64,000 nt of DNA from Pseudomonas sp. CBZ-4 (GCF_000346755.1 NZ_ANNV01000042.1:19430-83429); one strand, 5' to 3'; shown: positions 1 to 10,461, counted from the stretch's first letter. Translations and numbers: made by a program. The notes: generated from the sequence alone by a model not told the origin.

Positions 1-25
1 ACATGGCCAGTAACGAGGTAGCAAC

Positions 26-415
26 ATGAACCCGATGAGAGCCCTTCGCCAGTACCAGAAGGTCAATTCCCACGCCCAAGTCTCCGAAGCCAGCCCGCAC
101 CGCCTGGTGCAGATGCTGATGGAAGGCGGCCTTGATCGCATGGCGCAGGCCAAGGGGGCATTGAGCCGTGGCGATATCGCTCAGAAAGGTCTGATGCTGG
201 GCAAGGCGATTGAAATCATCTCTGGCCTGCGTGATGGCCTCGAACCGGAAAAAGCGGAAGATCCGGCGTCGGTACAGCAGCTGGATGCGCTGTATGACTA
301 CATGAGCAACCGTCTGGTTGAAGCCAACCAGGTGAACGATGCCGACATGATCGACGAAGTCGCGCGGTTGCTGATTACCGTCAAGTCCGGCTGGGATGCC
401 ATCGCTCCACAATAA
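26..415 (+). CDS. fliS: Flagellar export chaperone FliS
   Basis: A 129-residue, mostly helical protein starting MNPMRALRQYQKV, with the FliS family signature ASPHRLVQMLMEGGLDRMAQA near residues 22-42. FliS binds the disordered C-terminus of flagellin in the cytoplasm, stops premature polymerisation and hands it to the export gate. Length is normal for Pseudomonas FliS. A GAGG ribosome site lies just before the ATG. The gene runs into fliT 25 bp downstream. fliD usually precedes fliS in pseudomonads and probably lies just outside the window (inference). Confidence 0.95.
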   Translation: MNPMRALRQYQKVNSHAQVSEASPHRLVQMLMEGGLDRMAQAKGALSRGDIAQKGLMLGKAIEIISGLRDGLEPEKAEDPASVQQLDALYDYMSNRLVEANQVNDADMIDEVARLLITVKSGWDAIAPQ

Positions 416-440
416 GGCCAAGCGCCTTGAGGTACACATC

Positions 441-737
441 ATGAGCCAAGCACTGCAACGCATCGATGAAGCCCGCGACGCCCTGATAAGCGCGTTGGCC
501 GAGCGCAATTGGGATGCTGTCGGTGAGCTGGATATGGGCTGCCGTGCGGTGATCGATGAGGTGCTCAGCGAGGCGCCGGTGGACGAGGATGCGCTGCGCG
601 AAAAGCTGGAGAGTCTGCTGGCGGTGTATCAGCAGTTGCTGGAAGTGACCACTGGCGAAAGACAGGCGATTTTTGAAGAGATGTCGCAGATCAACCAAGC
701 TAAAAATGCGTCAAAGGTTTACCATCTGTTCGGCTGA
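441..737 (+). CDS. fliT: FliT-like flagellar chaperone
   Basis: A 98-residue helical, acidic protein directly after fliS. I chose the ATG at 441 because the longer reading from 396 would run into the end of fliS. Position after fliS, size and the predicted helical hairpin fit the FliT/FleP family, small chaperones for the filament cap protein. In P. aeruginosa the gene at this place is called fliS' or fleP. Sequence conservation in this family is low, so the name rests largely on context. It is probably the last gene of the fliD-fliS unit. Confidence 0.7.
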   Translation: MSQALQRIDEARDALISALAERNWDAVGELDMGCRAVIDEVLSEAPVDEDALREKLESLLAVYQQLLEVTTGERQAIFEEMSQINQAKNASKVYHLFG

Positions 738-906
738 ACGGGCTCAGTTAAACCGAATGCGCGTCATAAATTTGACTGCGCGTGATTTTTTGACTTAACT
801 AGTGCTGTTTTCAGATTTCAGAGGGGTGTAAAGCAGAAAATGCTTACAGCCATCTAGATTGCCCAGACTTCAGGGCACTTGAGTTAACTAGGGAAGTTGC
901 TATTGC

Positions 907-2379
907 ATGTGGCGTGAAACCAAAATTCTGCTGATTGATGACGATAGCGTCCGCCGCCGCGATTTAGCGGTGATTTTGAATTTTCTTGGCGAAGAAAATC
1001 TGCCCTGCGGCAGCCATGACTGGCAGCAGGCGGTCAGCTCATTGTCATCGAGCCGTGAAGTCATTTGTGTGCTGATCGGGACGGTAAACGCTCCTGGCGC
1101 TGTTTTGGGCTTGTTGAAGACACTGTCTACGTGGGATGAGTTCCTTCCCGTGTTGCTGATGGGCGATATTTCTTCCGTCGAGCTGCCCGAAGACCAGCGC
1201 CGCCGCGTGCTGTCCACCCTGGAAATGCCGCCCAGCTACAGCAAATTGCTCGATTCCCTGCACCGCGCCCAGGTCTATCGCGAGATGTACGACCAGGCCC
1301 GCGAGCGCGGCCGCCACCGCGAACCCAACCTGTTCCGTAGCCTCGTCGGCACCAGCCGTGCGATCCAGCACGTGCGCCAGATGATGCAGCAAGTGGCCGA
1401 CACCGACGCCAGCGTGCTGATCCTCGGCGAGTCGGGCACCGGCAAGGAAGTGGTCGCGCGCAACTTGCACTATCACTCCAAGCGCCGCGACGGGCCTTTT
1501 GTGCCGGTCAACTGTGGGGCGATCCCGGCAGAGCTGCTGGAAAGCGAATTATTCGGCCACGAGAAGGGCGCCTTTACCGGGGCGATCACCAGCCGTGCCG
1601 GGCGTTTCGAGCTGGCCAACGGCGGCACCCTGTTCCTTGACGAAATCGGCGATATGCCCCTGCCGATGCAGGTCAAGCTGCTGCGTGTGTTGCAGGAGCG
1701 TACCTTCGAGCGTGTGGGCAGCAACAAGACCCAGAGCGTCGATGTGCGCATCATCGCGGCCACCCACAAGAACCTCGAAAGCATGATCGAGGTGGGCAGC
1801 TTCCGCGAAGACCTGTACTACCGCCTCAACGTTTTCCCAATCGAGATGGCCCCGCTGCGTGAGCGCGTGGAGGACATCCCGCTGCTGATGAACGAACTGA
1901 TCTCGCGCATGGAGCACGAGAAGCGCGGTTCGATCCGTTTCAATTCCGCCGCGATCATGTCCCTGTGCCGCCACGGCTGGCCGGGCAACGTGCGTGAGCT
2001 GGCCAACCTGGTGGAGCGCATGGCGATCATGCACCCCTATGGTGTGATCGGCGTGGTCGAGCTGCCGAAGAAATTCCGCTACGTCGATGACGAAGACGAG
2101 CAGCTCAATGACATCCGCAGCGACATGGAAGAGCGGGTAGCGATCAACGGCCACACGCCGGACTTCGCGTCTACCGCCATGCTGCCGCCGGAAGGCTTGG
2201 ACCTCAAAGACTACCTCGGCAACCTGGAACAAGGCCTGATCCAACAGGCCCTGGACGACGCCAACGGCATCGTCGCCCGCGCCGCCGAGCGCTTGCGTAT
2301 CCGCCGCACCACCCTGGTGGAGAAGATGCGCAAGTACGGCATGAGCCGTCGAGATGGCGATGAACAGGCGGATGATTGA
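907..2379 (+). CDS. fleQ: Flagellar master regulator FleQ (sigma-54 enhancer-binding protein)
   Basis: A 490-residue protein with three parts: an N-terminal FleQ receiver-like domain (about 1-125), a AAA+ sigma-54 interaction domain (about 145-375) with Walker A GESGTGKE and an intact GAFTGA loop at residues 221-226, and a Fis-type helix-turn-helix at the C-terminus ([20 protein letters not shown]). FleQ activates class II flagellar operons with RpoN, and in pseudomonads it is also a c-di-GMP-responsive regulator of biofilm genes, held in check by FleN. It stands alone, with 169 bp upstream and a terminator right behind. The upstream gap is where a sigma-70 promoter is expected, but I could not define one. 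Confidence 0.97.
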   Translation: MWRETKILLIDDDSVRRRDLAVILNFLGEENLPCGSHDWQQAVSSLSSSREVICVLIGTVNAPGAVLGLLKTLSTWDEFLPVLLMGDISSVELPEDQRRRVLSTLEMPPSYSKLLDSLHRAQVYREMYDQARERGRHREPNLFRSLVGTSRAIQHVRQMMQQVADTDASVLILGESGTGKEVVARNLHYHSKRRDGPFVPVNCGAIPAELLESELFGHEKGAFTGAITSRAGRFELANGGTLFLDEIGDMPLPMQVKLLRVLQERTFERVGSNKTQSVDVRIIAATHKNLESMIEVGSFREDLYYRLNVFPIEMAPLRERVEDIPLLMNELISRMEHEKRGSIRFNSAAIMSLCRHGWPGNVRELANLVERMAIMHPYGVIGVVELPKKFRYVDDEDEQLNDIRSDMEERVAINGHTPDFASTAMLPPEGLDLKDYLGNLEQGLIQQALDDANGIVARAAERLRIRRTTLVEKMRKYGMSRRDGDEQADD

Positions 2380-2391
2380 CGCCTAAATCAC

Positions 2392-2420
2392 AAACCGCTG
2401 ATTAGTCAGCGGTTTTTTTT
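2392..2420 (+). terminator. Rho-independent terminator after fleQ
   Basis: A 10-bp perfect stem (AAACCGCTGA paired with TCAGCGGTTT) with a 4-base loop, running straight into a T tract. It lies 13 bp after the fleQ stop codon and just before the fleSR promoter, so it insulates the two units. Confidence 0.9.
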
Positions 2421-2421
2421 T

Positions 2422-2437
2422 AGGCACGGGTATTGCT
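2422..2437 (+). promoter_or_regulatory. Sigma-54 promoter of fleSR
   Basis: AGGCACGGGTATTGCT: GG at 2423-2424 and GC at 2435-2436 with exactly 10 bases between, close to consensus TGGCAC-N5-TTGCW. It is 51 bp before the fleS start and fits the known FleQ/RpoN control of fleSR in Pseudomonas. Confidence 0.85.
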
Positions 2438-2487
2438 ACAACCCTCGCAACGTTCCGTTTAACTGACGGTCAGCCAAGCGAGAGAGC

Positions 2488-3681
2488 ATGATGCCCCACG
2501 CCGCCCAACTATCTTCGGCTCCCGATGCCGAACAGCTCAGCCGCAATGGCCTGGAACAGGCCTTTTCGCTGTTCAACCAGATGTCCAGCCAACTGACAGA
2601 CTCCTACAGCCTGCTGGAAGCCCGGGTTTCCGAGCTTAAAGGCGAGCTGGCGGTGGTCAGTGCGCAGCGCATGGAAGAGCTGGCCGAGAAAGAGCGCCTG
2701 GCCAACCGTCTGCAAAACCTGTTGTCGCTGTTGCCCGGTGGCGTGATCGTCATCGACGAAGACGGCCGCGTGCGCGAAGCCAACCCGGCCGCCTGCGACA
2801 TGCTCGGCCTGCCGCTGGAAGGCGAGCTGTGGCGCCACGTGATCACCCGCTGCTTCGCGCCCCGTGAAGACGACGGCCATGAAATCTCCCTGAAAGACGG
2901 CCGCCGCCTGTCCATCGCCACGCGCTCGCTTGATGCCGAGCCCGGCCAGCTGGTGCTGCTCAACGACCTCACCGAAACCCGTCACCTGCAAGACCAACTG
3001 GCGCGCCATGAGCGTTTGTCGTCGTTGGGCAGGATGGTCGCTTCTTTGGCGCATCAGATCCGCACGCCGCTGTCGGCCGCGCTGATCTACGCCAGTCATT
3101 TGACTGATGAGCAACTGCCGCCAGAAACCCAGCAACGTTTTGCTGGCAGGCTCAAGGAGCGTCTGCACGAATTGGAGCACCAGGTGCGCGACATGCTGGT
3201 GTTCGCCCGCGGCGAATTGCCGCTGACCGACCGAGTCACCCCGGCCGAGCTGATGCGCGCCCTGCAAGCCGCCGCGAGCACTCATATCCAGGAGGCCGAA
3301 GTGCGCTGGCAATGCGACAGCCACCTCGGCGAGTTGCTGTGCAACCGCGACACCCTGGTCGGCGCCTTGCTCAACCTGATCGAAAACGCCACCCAGGCCA
3401 GCACCCCCGGCGCGCGCCTGAAGATTCACCTGTACAGCCGCGCGCAAACCCTGCGCCTGTGCATCAGTGACAGCGGCAGTGGCATCGACCCGCAGGTGCT
3501 GCAGCGCCTCGGCGAACCCTTTTTCACCACCAAGACCAACGGAACGGGCCTGGGCCTGACCGTGGTCAAGGCCGTGGCACGCGCCCATCAGGGAGAATTG
3601 CAGCTGCGTTCCCGATTGGGGCGTGGCACCTGTGCATTGATGACCTTGCCGCTGTTTTCAGGCGCGGCAAGCGCGGAGTAA
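2488..3681 (+). CDS. fleS: Two-component sensor kinase FleS
   Basis: A 397-residue cytosolic histidine kinase with no membrane segment. The order is a coiled-coil-prone N-terminus (about 25-75), a PAS domain (about 75-165), HisKA with the H-box HQIRTPL (His about 189) and HATPase_c with N box NLIENA and G boxes SDSGSGID and GTGLGL. FleS phosphorylates FleR to switch on class III flagellar genes (basal body, hook). Two ATG codons in tandem (2488 and 2491) are both possible starts behind a GAGAGA ribosome site. fleR follows after 6 bp. Confidence 0.96.
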   Translation: MMPHAAQLSSAPDAEQLSRNGLEQAFSLFNQMSSQLTDSYSLLEARVSELKGELAVVSAQRMEELAEKERLANRLQNLLSLLPGGVIVIDEDGRVREANPAACDMLGLPLEGELWRHVITRCFAPREDDGHEISLKDGRRLSIATRSLDAEPGQLVLLNDLTETRHLQDQLARHERLSSLGRMVASLAHQIRTPLSAALIYASHLTDEQLPPETQQRFAGRLKERLHELEHQVRDMLVFARGELPLTDRVTPAELMRALQAAASTHIQEAEVRWQCDSHLGELLCNRDTLVGALLNLIENATQASTPGARLKIHLYSRAQTLRLCISDSGSGIDPQVLQRLGEPFFTTKTNGTGLGLTVVKAVARAHQGELQLRSRLGRGTCALMTLPLFSGAASAE

Positions 3682-3687
3682 GCGAAC

Positions 3688-5064
3688 ATGGCAATCAAGG
3701 TTTTATTGGTAGAAGACGATCGCGCCCTGCGTGAGGCATTGGCTGACACGCTGTTGTTGGCGGGCCATGACTATCGGGCGGTCGGTTCAGCCGAGGAAGC
3801 CTTGCACGCGGTCGAGCAGGAACCCTTCAGCCTGGTGGTCAGCGACGTCAACATGCCCGGCATGGACGGCCACCAGTTGCTCGGCCTGCTGCGCGCCCGC
3901 CAGCCGCAATTGCCGGTGCTGCTGATGACCGCCCATGGCGCCGTGGAGCGCGCGGTCGACGCCATGCGCCAAGGCGCGGCGGATTACCTGGTCAAGCCGT
4001 TCGAACCGAAAGCCCTGATCGAGCTGGTGGCCCGTCATGCCCTCGGCGTACTGCCGGCCAGCGACGGCGAAGGGCCGATTGCCTTCGAGCCGGCCAGTGC
4101 GCAATTGCTGGAACTGGCCGCCCGCGTGGCGCGCAGCGACTCCACGGTATTGATCTCCGGCGAGTCCGGCACCGGCAAGGAGGTGCTGGCGCGCTATATC
4201 CACCAGCAATCCAGCCGCGCCAGCCAGCCGTTTGTCGCGATCAACTGCGCGGCGATCCCCGACAACATGCTGGAAGCCACCTTGTTCGGCCATGAAAAGG
4301 GCTCGTTCACCGGTGCCATTGCGGCCCAGGCGGGCAAGTTCGAACAAGCCGACGGCGGCACGATCCTGCTCGATGAGATTTCCGAAATGCCCCTGGGCCT
4401 GCAAGCCAAGTTGCTGCGCGTGTTGCAGGAGCGTGAAGTGGAGCGGGTCGGCGCACGCAAGCCGATCCAGCTGGATATCCGTGTGGTCGCCACCACCAAC
4501 CGCGACCTCGCCGGCGAAGTGGCGGCGGGGCGTTTCCGTGAGGATCTGTTCTACCGCCTGTCGGTGTTCCCCCTGGCGTGGCGCCCGCTGCGTGAACGCC
4601 CGGCGGACATCATTCCGCTGGCCGAGCGCCTGCTGAACAACCACGTCAAAAAAATGAAGCACGCCCAGGCACGTCTGTCGGGCGAGGCCCAGGCGTGCCT
4701 GATCGCCTATCCATGGCCCGGCAACGTGCGGGAATTGGACAATGCGATCCAGCGCGCGCTGATCCTGCAACAGGGCGGCCTGATCCAGCCCCAGGATTTC
4801 TGCCTGGCCATGGGCAGTGGCGCGGCGCCATTGCCGAGCCTGGCACCCGCGCCGGTGCCTGTCGAAGCCGAATCTGCCGGTGCCCTGGGCGACGACCTGC
4901 GCCGCCGCGAATTCCAGATGATCATCGACACCCTGCGCGCCGAGCGCGGCCGCCGCAAAGAGGCCGCCGAACGCCTGGGCATCAGTCCGCGCACCCTGCG
5001 CTACAAGCTGGCGCAGATGCGCGATGCGGGGATGGATGTGGAAGCGTATCTGTTTGCCACCTAA
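3688..5064 (+). CDS. fleR: Sigma-54 response regulator FleR
   Basis: A 458-residue NtrC-type regulator: receiver domain (1-120, phospho-acceptor Asp53 in SDVNMPGMDG), AAA+ domain with Walker A GESGTGKE and a C-terminal Fis-type helix-turn-helix (RKEAAERLGISPRTLRYKLAQ). Its sigma-54 loop reads GSFTGA, against the usual GAFTGA seen in FleQ of this window. FleR acts after FleQ, with FleS, on class III promoters. It is the second gene of the fleSR operon, and the next operon (fliE) has its own sigma-54 promoter. Confidence 0.97.
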   Translation: MAIKVLLVEDDRALREALADTLLLAGHDYRAVGSAEEALHAVEQEPFSLVVSDVNMPGMDGHQLLGLLRARQPQLPVLLMTAHGAVERAVDAMRQGAADYLVKPFEPKALIELVARHALGVLPASDGEGPIAFEPASAQLLELAARVARSDSTVLISGESGTGKEVLARYIHQQSSRASQPFVAINCAAIPDNMLEATLFGHEKGSFTGAIAAQAGKFEQADGGTILLDEISEMPLGLQAKLLRVLQEREVERVGARKPIQLDIRVVATTNRDLAGEVAAGRFREDLFYRLSVFPLAWRPLRERPADIIPLAERLLNNHVKKMKHAQARLSGEAQACLIAYPWPGNVRELDNAIQRALILQQGGLIQPQDFCLAMGSGAAPLPSLAPAPVPVEAESAGALGDDLRRREFQMIIDTLRAERGRRKEAAERLGISPRTLRYKLAQMRDAGMDVEAYLFAT

Positions 5065-5118
5065 CTGGTACCAAGGCCGACAAGCTTTGTCGCCTTTTCT
5101 TACGAATCGATACAGAGC

Positions 5119-5134
5119 TGGCACCCTTGTTGCT
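5119..5134 (+). promoter_or_regulatory. Sigma-54 promoter of fliEFGHIJ
   Basis: TGGCACCCTTGTTGCT matches the consensus TGGCAC-N5-TTGCW exactly, with GG at 5120-5121 and GC at 5132-5133. It lies 61 bp before the fliE ATG. Confidence 0.93.
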
Positions 5135-5195
5135 ACTTCCCCTAGTAATTGCGGCGTAGTGTCAAAAATTTGCGGGTTGTCGGAGAGAGAAGGTC

Positions 5196-5525
5196 ATGAG
5201 CCAGGGTATTGAGTTCAATCGGTTGATGTTGGATATGCGCTCCATGCAAATGGATGCCATGGCTCAACCGAAATCCGTCGCGCAAGCGCCGGAATTGGGC
5301 CAAAGCAGCTTCGCCGACATGCTCGGCCAGGCGATCAATAAAGTCAGTGACACCCAGCAAGCCTCCAGCCAGTTGGCCACCGCGTTCGAAATCGGCAAAA
5401 GCGGCGTGGACCTCACCGATGTGATGGTCGCTTCGCAAAAAGCCAGCGTGTCGTTCCAGGCGTTGACCCAGGTGCGTAACAAGTTGGTTCAAGCCTATCA
5501 AGACATCATGCAGATGCCGGTTTAA
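5196..5525 (+). CDS. fliE: Flagellar hook-basal body protein FliE
   Basis: A 109-residue protein with the FliE C-terminal signature ([26 protein letters not shown]). FliE is the first rod-type component exported and joins the MS ring (FliF) to the rod. It has no cleaved signal because it leaves by the flagellar type III apparatus. GGAGAGAGAAGG gives a strong ribosome site before the ATG. It is the first gene of fliEFGHIJ. Confidence 0.95.
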   Translation: MSQGIEFNRLMLDMRSMQMDAMAQPKSVAQAPELGQSSFADMLGQAINKVSDTQQASSQLATAFEIGKSGVDLTDVMVASQKASVSFQALTQVRNKLVQAYQDIMQMPV

Positions 5526-5541
5526 GGACGAGATTTAAGTC

Positions 5542-7323
5542 ATGGCAGAAGCAGTCGTGGACAACGCACCCGCCAAGGCAGACGGCAAGCCGCCGCTGTT
5601 TGGCCTGTCGTTCCTGGAAAACCTCTCCGAAATGACCATGTTGCGTCAGGTGGGCCTGATGGTCGGCCTGGCTGCCAGCGTGGCGATTGGTTTTGCCGTG
5701 GTGTTGTGGTCGCAGCAACCGGATTACCGCCCGTTGTACGGCAGCCTGGCGGGCATGGATTCCAAGCAGATCATGGAAACCCTCGCCGCCGCCGACATCG
5801 CCTACACCGTCGAGCCCAACTCCGGCGCCTTGCTGGTCAAGGCCGACGACGTGGCCCGTGCGCGCATGAAACTCGCCGCCGCCGGCGTGACGCCGTCCGA
5901 CGCCAATATCGGTTTTGAAATCCTCGACAAAGACCAGGGCCTGGGCACTTCCCAGTTCATGGAAGCCACCCGCTATCGTCGCGGCCTGGAAGGCGAGTTG
6001 GCCCGCACCATCTCCAGCCTGAACAACGTCAAGGGCGCCCGCGTGCACTTGGCCATCCCGAAAAGCTCGGTGTTTGTGCGCGATGAGCGCAAGCCAAGCG
6101 CCTCGGTGCTGGTGGAGCTGTTCTCCGGCCGCTCCCTCGAGCCTGGCCAGGTGCTGGCGATCATCAACCTGGTGGCCACCAGCGTGCCTGAGTTGAGCAA
6201 GTCGCAGATCACCGTGGTCGACCAGAAGGGCAACCTGCTGTCGGACATGGCCGAGAACTCCGCGCTGACCCAGGCCGGCAAGCAATTCGACTACAGCCGC
6301 CGCATGGAAAGCATGCTCACCCAGCGCGTGCACAACATCCTGCAACCGGTGCTCGGCAACGACCGCTACAAGGCGGAAGTGTCGGCCGATGTGGACTTCA
6401 GCGCCGTCGAGTCGACCTCCGAACAATTCAATCCGGACCAGCCCGCGCTGCGCAGCGAGCAGTCCACCAGCGAACAACGCACCGCCAGCAGTGGCCCGCA
6501 AGGTGTGCCGGGTGCCCTCAGCAACCAGCCACCTGCACCAGCCTCGGCGCCGCAAACCACTGGTGGCGCCGCAGCCACCGCGGGCGCCATCGCCCCGGGC
6601 CAACCGCTGCTGGACGCCAACGGCCAGCAGATCATGGACCCGGCCACCGGCCAGCCGATGCTCGCCCCGTACCCGGCGGACAAGCGTAACCAGTCCACCA
6701 AGAACTTCGAGCTCGACCGTTCCATCAGCCACACCAAGCAGCAACAGGGCCGCGTCAATCGCCTGTCGGTGTCGGTGGTGGTCGATGATCAGGTCAAGGT
6801 CAACGCCGCGGACGGCACCATTACCCGTGCGCCATGGGGTGCCGATGAGTTGGCGCGCTTCACTCGCCTGGTGCAGGACGCAGTCGGTTTCGACGCCAGC
6901 CGTGGCGACAGCGTCAGCGTGATCAACATGCCGTTCTCCGCCGAGCGTGGTGAAGTGATCGCCGAAGCGGCGTTCTACACGCAGCCGTGGTTCTGGGACA
7001 TCGTCAAGCAAGTGCTGGGTGTGTTGTTCATCCTGGTGCTGGTGTTCGGCGTGCTGCGCCCGGTGCTCAACAACATCACCGGCAACGGCAGCAAGAAACA
7101 ACTGGCAGCCTTTGGTGGCAGCGACGTCGAGTTGGGTGGCATGGGCGGCCTGGACGGCGAACTGGCCAACGACCGCGTCAGCCTCGGCGGCCCGCAAAGC
7201 ATCCTGTTGCCAAGCCCGAGCGAAGGGTACGACGCGCAGTTGAATGCAATCAAAAGTCTGGTGGCAGAAGATCCGGGTCGTGTGGCCCAGGTCGTGAAAG
7301 AGTGGATCAACGCAGATGAGTGA
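5542..7323 (+). CDS. fliF: Flagellar MS-ring protein FliF
   Basis: A 593-residue inner-membrane ring protein with a transmembrane helix near residues 36-56 (VGLMVGLAASVAIGFAVVLW), two ring-building YscJ-like domains (about 60-330), a low-complexity Pro/Ala/Gln-rich periplasmic stretch (about 320-380), a second transmembrane helix near 490-510 and a C-terminal cytoplasmic tail that binds FliG (ending RVAQVVKEWINADE). It is the scaffold on which the C ring and export gate assemble. fliG starts 8 bp inside its end, so the two are probably translationally coupled. Confidence 0.97.
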   Translation: MAEAVVDNAPAKADGKPPLFGLSFLENLSEMTMLRQVGLMVGLAASVAIGFAVVLWSQQPDYRPLYGSLAGMDSKQIMETLAAADIAYTVEPNSGALLVKADDVARARMKLAAAGVTPSDANIGFEILDKDQGLGTSQFMEATRYRRGLEGELARTISSLNNVKGARVHLAIPKSSVFVRDERKPSASVLVELFSGRSLEPGQVLAIINLVATSVPELSKSQITVVDQKGNLLSDMAENSALTQAGKQFDYSRRMESMLTQRVHNILQPVLGNDRYKAEVSADVDFSAVESTSEQFNPDQPALRSEQSTSEQRTASSGPQGVPGALSNQPPAPASAPQTTGGAAATAGAIAPGQPLLDANGQQIMDPATGQPMLAPYPADKRNQSTKNFELDRSISHTKQQQGRVNRLSVSVVVDDQVKVNAADGTITRAPWGADELARFTRLVQDAVGFDASRGDSVSVINMPFSAERGEVIAEAAFYTQPWFWDIVKQVLGVLFILVLVFGVLRPVLNNITGNGSKKQLAAFGGSDVELGGMGGLDGELANDRVSLGGPQSILLPSPSEGYDAQLNAIKSLVAEDPGRVAQVVKEWINADE

Positions 7324-8335
7324 TAATCGAGCCGCTGTTGCCAAGCTCACCAAGGTCGACAAAGCGGCGGTTCTGCTGCTGTCCCTCGGTGAAACCGATG
7401 CCGCCCAAGTGCTGCGTCACATGGGCCCCAAAGAGGTTCAGCGCGTCGGCGTGGCCATGGCGCAAATGCGCAATGTGCACCGCGAGCAAGTCGAACAGGT
7501 GATGAGCGAGTTCGTCGAGATCGTCGGCGACCAGACCAGCCTGGGCGTCGGCTCCGACAGCTACATCCGCAAGATGCTCACCTCGGCCCTGGGCGAAGAC
7601 AAGGCCAACGGCCTGATCGACCGCATCCTGCTGGGCGGCAACACCAGTGGCCTCGACAGCCTCAAGTGGATGGAGCCGCGCGCGGTTGCCGACGTGATCC
7701 GCTTCGAACACCCGCAGATCCAGGCCATCGTCGTGGCTTATCTGGACCCGGACCAGGCCGGTGAAGTGCTTGGCCACTTCGACCATAAGGTGCGCCTGGA
7801 CATCATCCTGCGCGTGTCGTCGCTGAACACCGTGCAGCCGGCGGCGCTGAAAGAACTCAACACGATCCTGGAGAAGCAGTTCTCCGGCAACTCGAATGCC
7901 GCGCGGACCACCTTGGGTGGTATCAAGCGTGCCGCCGACATCATGAACTTCCTCGACAGCTCGGTCGAAGGCCAGCTGATGGACTCGATCCGCGAGATCG
8001 ACGACACCCTGTCGGGCCAGATCGAAGACCTCATGTTCGTGTTCAACAACCTCTCCGATGTCGACGACCGTGGCATCCAGGCGTTGCTGCGCGAAGTGTC
8101 CTCCGACGTGCTGGTGCTGGCCCTCAAGGGTTCGGACGAAGGCGTCAAGGAGAAGATCTTCAAGAACATGTCCAAGCGTGCGTCCGAACTGTTGCGCGAC
8201 GACCTCGAAGCCAAGGGCCCGGTGCGCGTCAGCGACGTGGAAACGGCGCAGAAAGAAATCCTCACCATTGCCCGCCGTATGGCCGAAGCCGGAGAAATCG
8301 TTCTCGGCGGGAAGGGCGGCGAAGAAATGATCTAA
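7316..8335 (+). CDS. fliG: Flagellar motor switch protein FliG
   Basis: A 339-residue rotor protein with the normal three-domain layout: an N-terminal FliF-binding domain, a middle FliM-binding domain with EHPQIQAIVVAYL, and a C-terminal torque domain with the charged helix (LREVSSDVLVLALKGSDEGVKEKIFKNMSKRA) that meets the stator. It overlaps fliF by 8 bp and is followed 10 bp later by fliH. Confidence 0.97.
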   Translation: MSDNRAAVAKLTKVDKAAVLLLSLGETDAAQVLRHMGPKEVQRVGVAMAQMRNVHREQVEQVMSEFVEIVGDQTSLGVGSDSYIRKMLTSALGEDKANGLIDRILLGGNTSGLDSLKWMEPRAVADVIRFEHPQIQAIVVAYLDPDQAGEVLGHFDHKVRLDIILRVSSLNTVQPAALKELNTILEKQFSGNSNAARTTLGGIKRAADIMNFLDSSVEGQLMDSIREIDDTLSGQIEDLMFVFNNLSDVDDRGIQALLREVSSDVLVLALKGSDEGVKEKIFKNMSKRASELLRDDLEAKGPVRVSDVETAQKEILTIARRMAEAGEIVLGGKGGEEMI

Positions 8336-8345
8336 GGCGCGCCCC

Positions 8346-9110
8346 ATGTCGAACAAAGATGAGACGCCCAGCGATCTGATTCGCGCGCGGGATGTCGGCG
8401 GGTTCGACATCTGGTCGTTGCCCAGCTTCGACCCGCATGTGCCGGAACCCGAGCCTGAGCCGGAACCCGAACCGCCGGTGGAAATGGAAGAAGTGCCGCT
8501 GGACGAAGTCCAGCCACTGACCCTCGAAGAGTTGGAAAGCATCCGCCAGGAGGCCTACAACGAAGGCTTCGCCGCCGGTGAAAAAGACGGCTTTCGCAGC
8601 TCTACGCTCAAGGTGCGCCAGGAAGCCGAGGCGGCGCTCAGCGCCAAGCTGGGCAGCCTGGAGCGCCTGATGCGCAGCCTGTTCGAGCCGATTGCCGAGC
8701 AGGATTCGCAGCTGGAGAAATCCATGGTCGGCCTGGTGGAGCACATCGCGCGCCAGGTGATCCAGCGCGAACTGGTGCTCGATTCCAGCCATATCGAAAG
8801 CGTCATGCGTGAAGCCCTCAAGCTGCTGCCCCTGGGCGTCGGCAATGTGCGCTTGTACATCAACCCGCAGGATTTCGAACAGGTCAAAGCCCTGCGCGAG
8901 CGCCATGAAGAAACCTGGCGCATCGTCGAAGACGCGGCGTTGCAGCCCGGTGGTTGCCGCGTCGAAACCGAACACAGCCGCATCGATGCCACGGTGGAAA
9001 CCCGCATCAGCCAGATCATGGCCAAGCTGCTGGACCAGGCCCACGAGCAGGTGCTGAACCCGGCCGAGCCGGATCTGAGCGTGGACCTGGACGCCCCCGA
9101 TGCGCCTTGA
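8346..9110 (+). CDS. fliH: Flagellar export ATPase regulator FliH
   Basis: A 254-residue stalk protein. The N-terminus is acidic with a run of Pro-Glu dipeptides (about residues 34-48), followed by a long helical region (about 60-130) and the FliH/HrpE C-terminal domain with [19 protein letters not shown]. FliH dimers hold FliI and link it to the C ring through FliN. The length agrees with other Pseudomonas FliH. It overlaps fliI by 11 bp. Confidence 0.94.
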   Translation: MSNKDETPSDLIRARDVGGFDIWSLPSFDPHVPEPEPEPEPEPPVEMEEVPLDEVQPLTLEELESIRQEAYNEGFAAGEKDGFRSSTLKVRQEAEAALSAKLGSLERLMRSLFEPIAEQDSQLEKSMVGLVEHIARQVIQRELVLDSSHIESVMREALKLLPLGVGNVRLYINPQDFEQVKALRERHEETWRIVEDAALQPGGCRVETEHSRIDATVETRISQIMAKLLDQAHEQVLNPAEPDLSVDLDAPDAP

Positions 9111-10458
9111 TCGCACCAGCTTCGCCAAGCGCCTGAGCGGTTATGCCGAGGCCACGGAGTTGCCCGGCCAGCCGATCCTCGAAGGGCGCCTGTTGCGCAT
9201 GGTCGGCCTGACCCTCGAAGCCGAAGGCTTGCGCGCCGCCATGGGCAGCCGCTGCCTGGTGATCAACGACGACAGCTACCACCCGGTGCAGGTCGAAGCC
9301 GAAGTGATGGGCTTTTCCGGCAGCAAGATTTTCCTGATGCCCGTCGGCAGCCTGGCGGGTATTGCCCCCGGCGCCCGCGTGGTGCCCCTGGCCGACACCG
9401 GCCGCCTGCCCATGGGCATGAGCATGCTCGGCCGCGTACTCGACGGCGCCGGCCGTGCGCTGGACGGCAAGGGCGGCATGAAAGCCGAAGACTGGGTGCC
9501 GATGGACGGCCCCACGATCAACCCGCTCAAGCGCAACCCCATCAGCCAGCCGCTGGACGTGGGCATCCGCAGTATCAACGGTTTGTTGACGGTCGGCCGT
9601 GGCCAGCGTCTGGGCCTGTTTGCCGGTACTGGCGTGGGTAAGTCGGTGTTGCTGGGCATGATGACCCGCTTTACCGAGGCCGACATCATTGTGGTCGGGC
9701 TGATCGGCGAACGGGGCCGCGAGGTGAAGGAATTCATCGAGCACAGCCTCGGCGAAGAAGGCCTCAAGCGTTCAGTCGTGGTCGCCTCGCCGGCGGATGA
9801 TGCGCCGCTGATGCGCCTGCGCGCCGCCATGTACTGCACGCGCATCGCCGAATATTTTCGCGACAAGGGCAAGAACGTCCTGTTGCTGATGGACTCGCTC
9901 ACCCGTTTCGCCCAGGCCCAGCGGGAAATCGCCCTGGCCATCGGCGAGCCGCCCGCCACCAAAGGCTATCCGCCGTCGGTGTTCGCCAAGCTGCCCAAGC
10001 TGGTGGAGCGTGCCGGTAACGCCGAGGCCGGGGGTGGCTCGATTACCGCGTTCTACACCGTGTTGTCCGAAGGCGATGACCAGCAGGACCCGATTGCCGA
10101 CTCGGCGCGGGGCGTGCTCGACGGCCACATCGTGCTGTCGCGACGTTTGGCGGAGGAGGGGCACTACCCGGCCATCGACATCGAAGCGTCCATCAGCCGG
10201 GTGATGCCGTCGGTGGTCACGCCGACGCATATGGCGCGGGCGCAGCAGTTCAAGCAGCTGTGGTCGCGCTATCAGCAGAGCCGCGATTTGATCAGCGTCG
10301 GCGCCTACGTGGCCGGTGGCGACCGCGACACCGACCTGGCGATTGCCCTGCAACCGCAACTGGTGACGTACCTGCGCCAGGGCCTTAACGACAAGATCAG
10401 CATGGGCGAAAGCGAAGCGCACCTGAACTCGATCTTCGCCCCGGCACCGGGCGGCTAA
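9100..10458 (+). CDS. fliI: Flagellum-specific ATPase FliI
   Basis: A 452-residue type III export ATPase related to F1-beta, with Walker A GTGVGKS (near residue 178), Walker [26 protein letters not shown] and the family-specific [19 protein letters not shown]. It unfolds and feeds export substrates to the FlhA/FlhB gate. The start ATG lies inside the fliH end. The long N-terminal part (about 1-100) matches flagellar rather than ATP-synthase enzymes. Confidence 0.97.
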   Translation: MRLDRTSFAKRLSGYAEATELPGQPILEGRLLRMVGLTLEAEGLRAAMGSRCLVINDDSYHPVQVEAEVMGFSGSKIFLMPVGSLAGIAPGARVVPLADTGRLPMGMSMLGRVLDGAGRALDGKGGMKAEDWVPMDGPTINPLKRNPISQPLDVGIRSINGLLTVGRGQRLGLFAGTGVGKSVLLGMMTRFTEADIIVVGLIGERGREVKEFIEHSLGEEGLKRSVVVASPADDAPLMRLRAAMYCTRIAEYFRDKGKNVLLLMDSLTRFAQAQREIALAIGEPPATKGYPPSVFAKLPKLVERAGNAEAGGGSITAFYTVLSEGDDQQDPIADSARGVLDGHIVLSRRLAEEGHYPAIDIEASISRVMPSVVTPTHMARAQQFKQLWSRYQQSRDLISVGAYVAGGDRDTDLAIALQPQLVTYLRQGLNDKISMGESEAHLNSIFAPAPGG

Positions 10459-10461
10459 GCC

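Noticed and set aside
5506..7362. A 618-codon open frame on - opposite fliF
   Set aside because: Antisense shadow of fliF with a typical His/Ala/Gln-rich meaningless translation.
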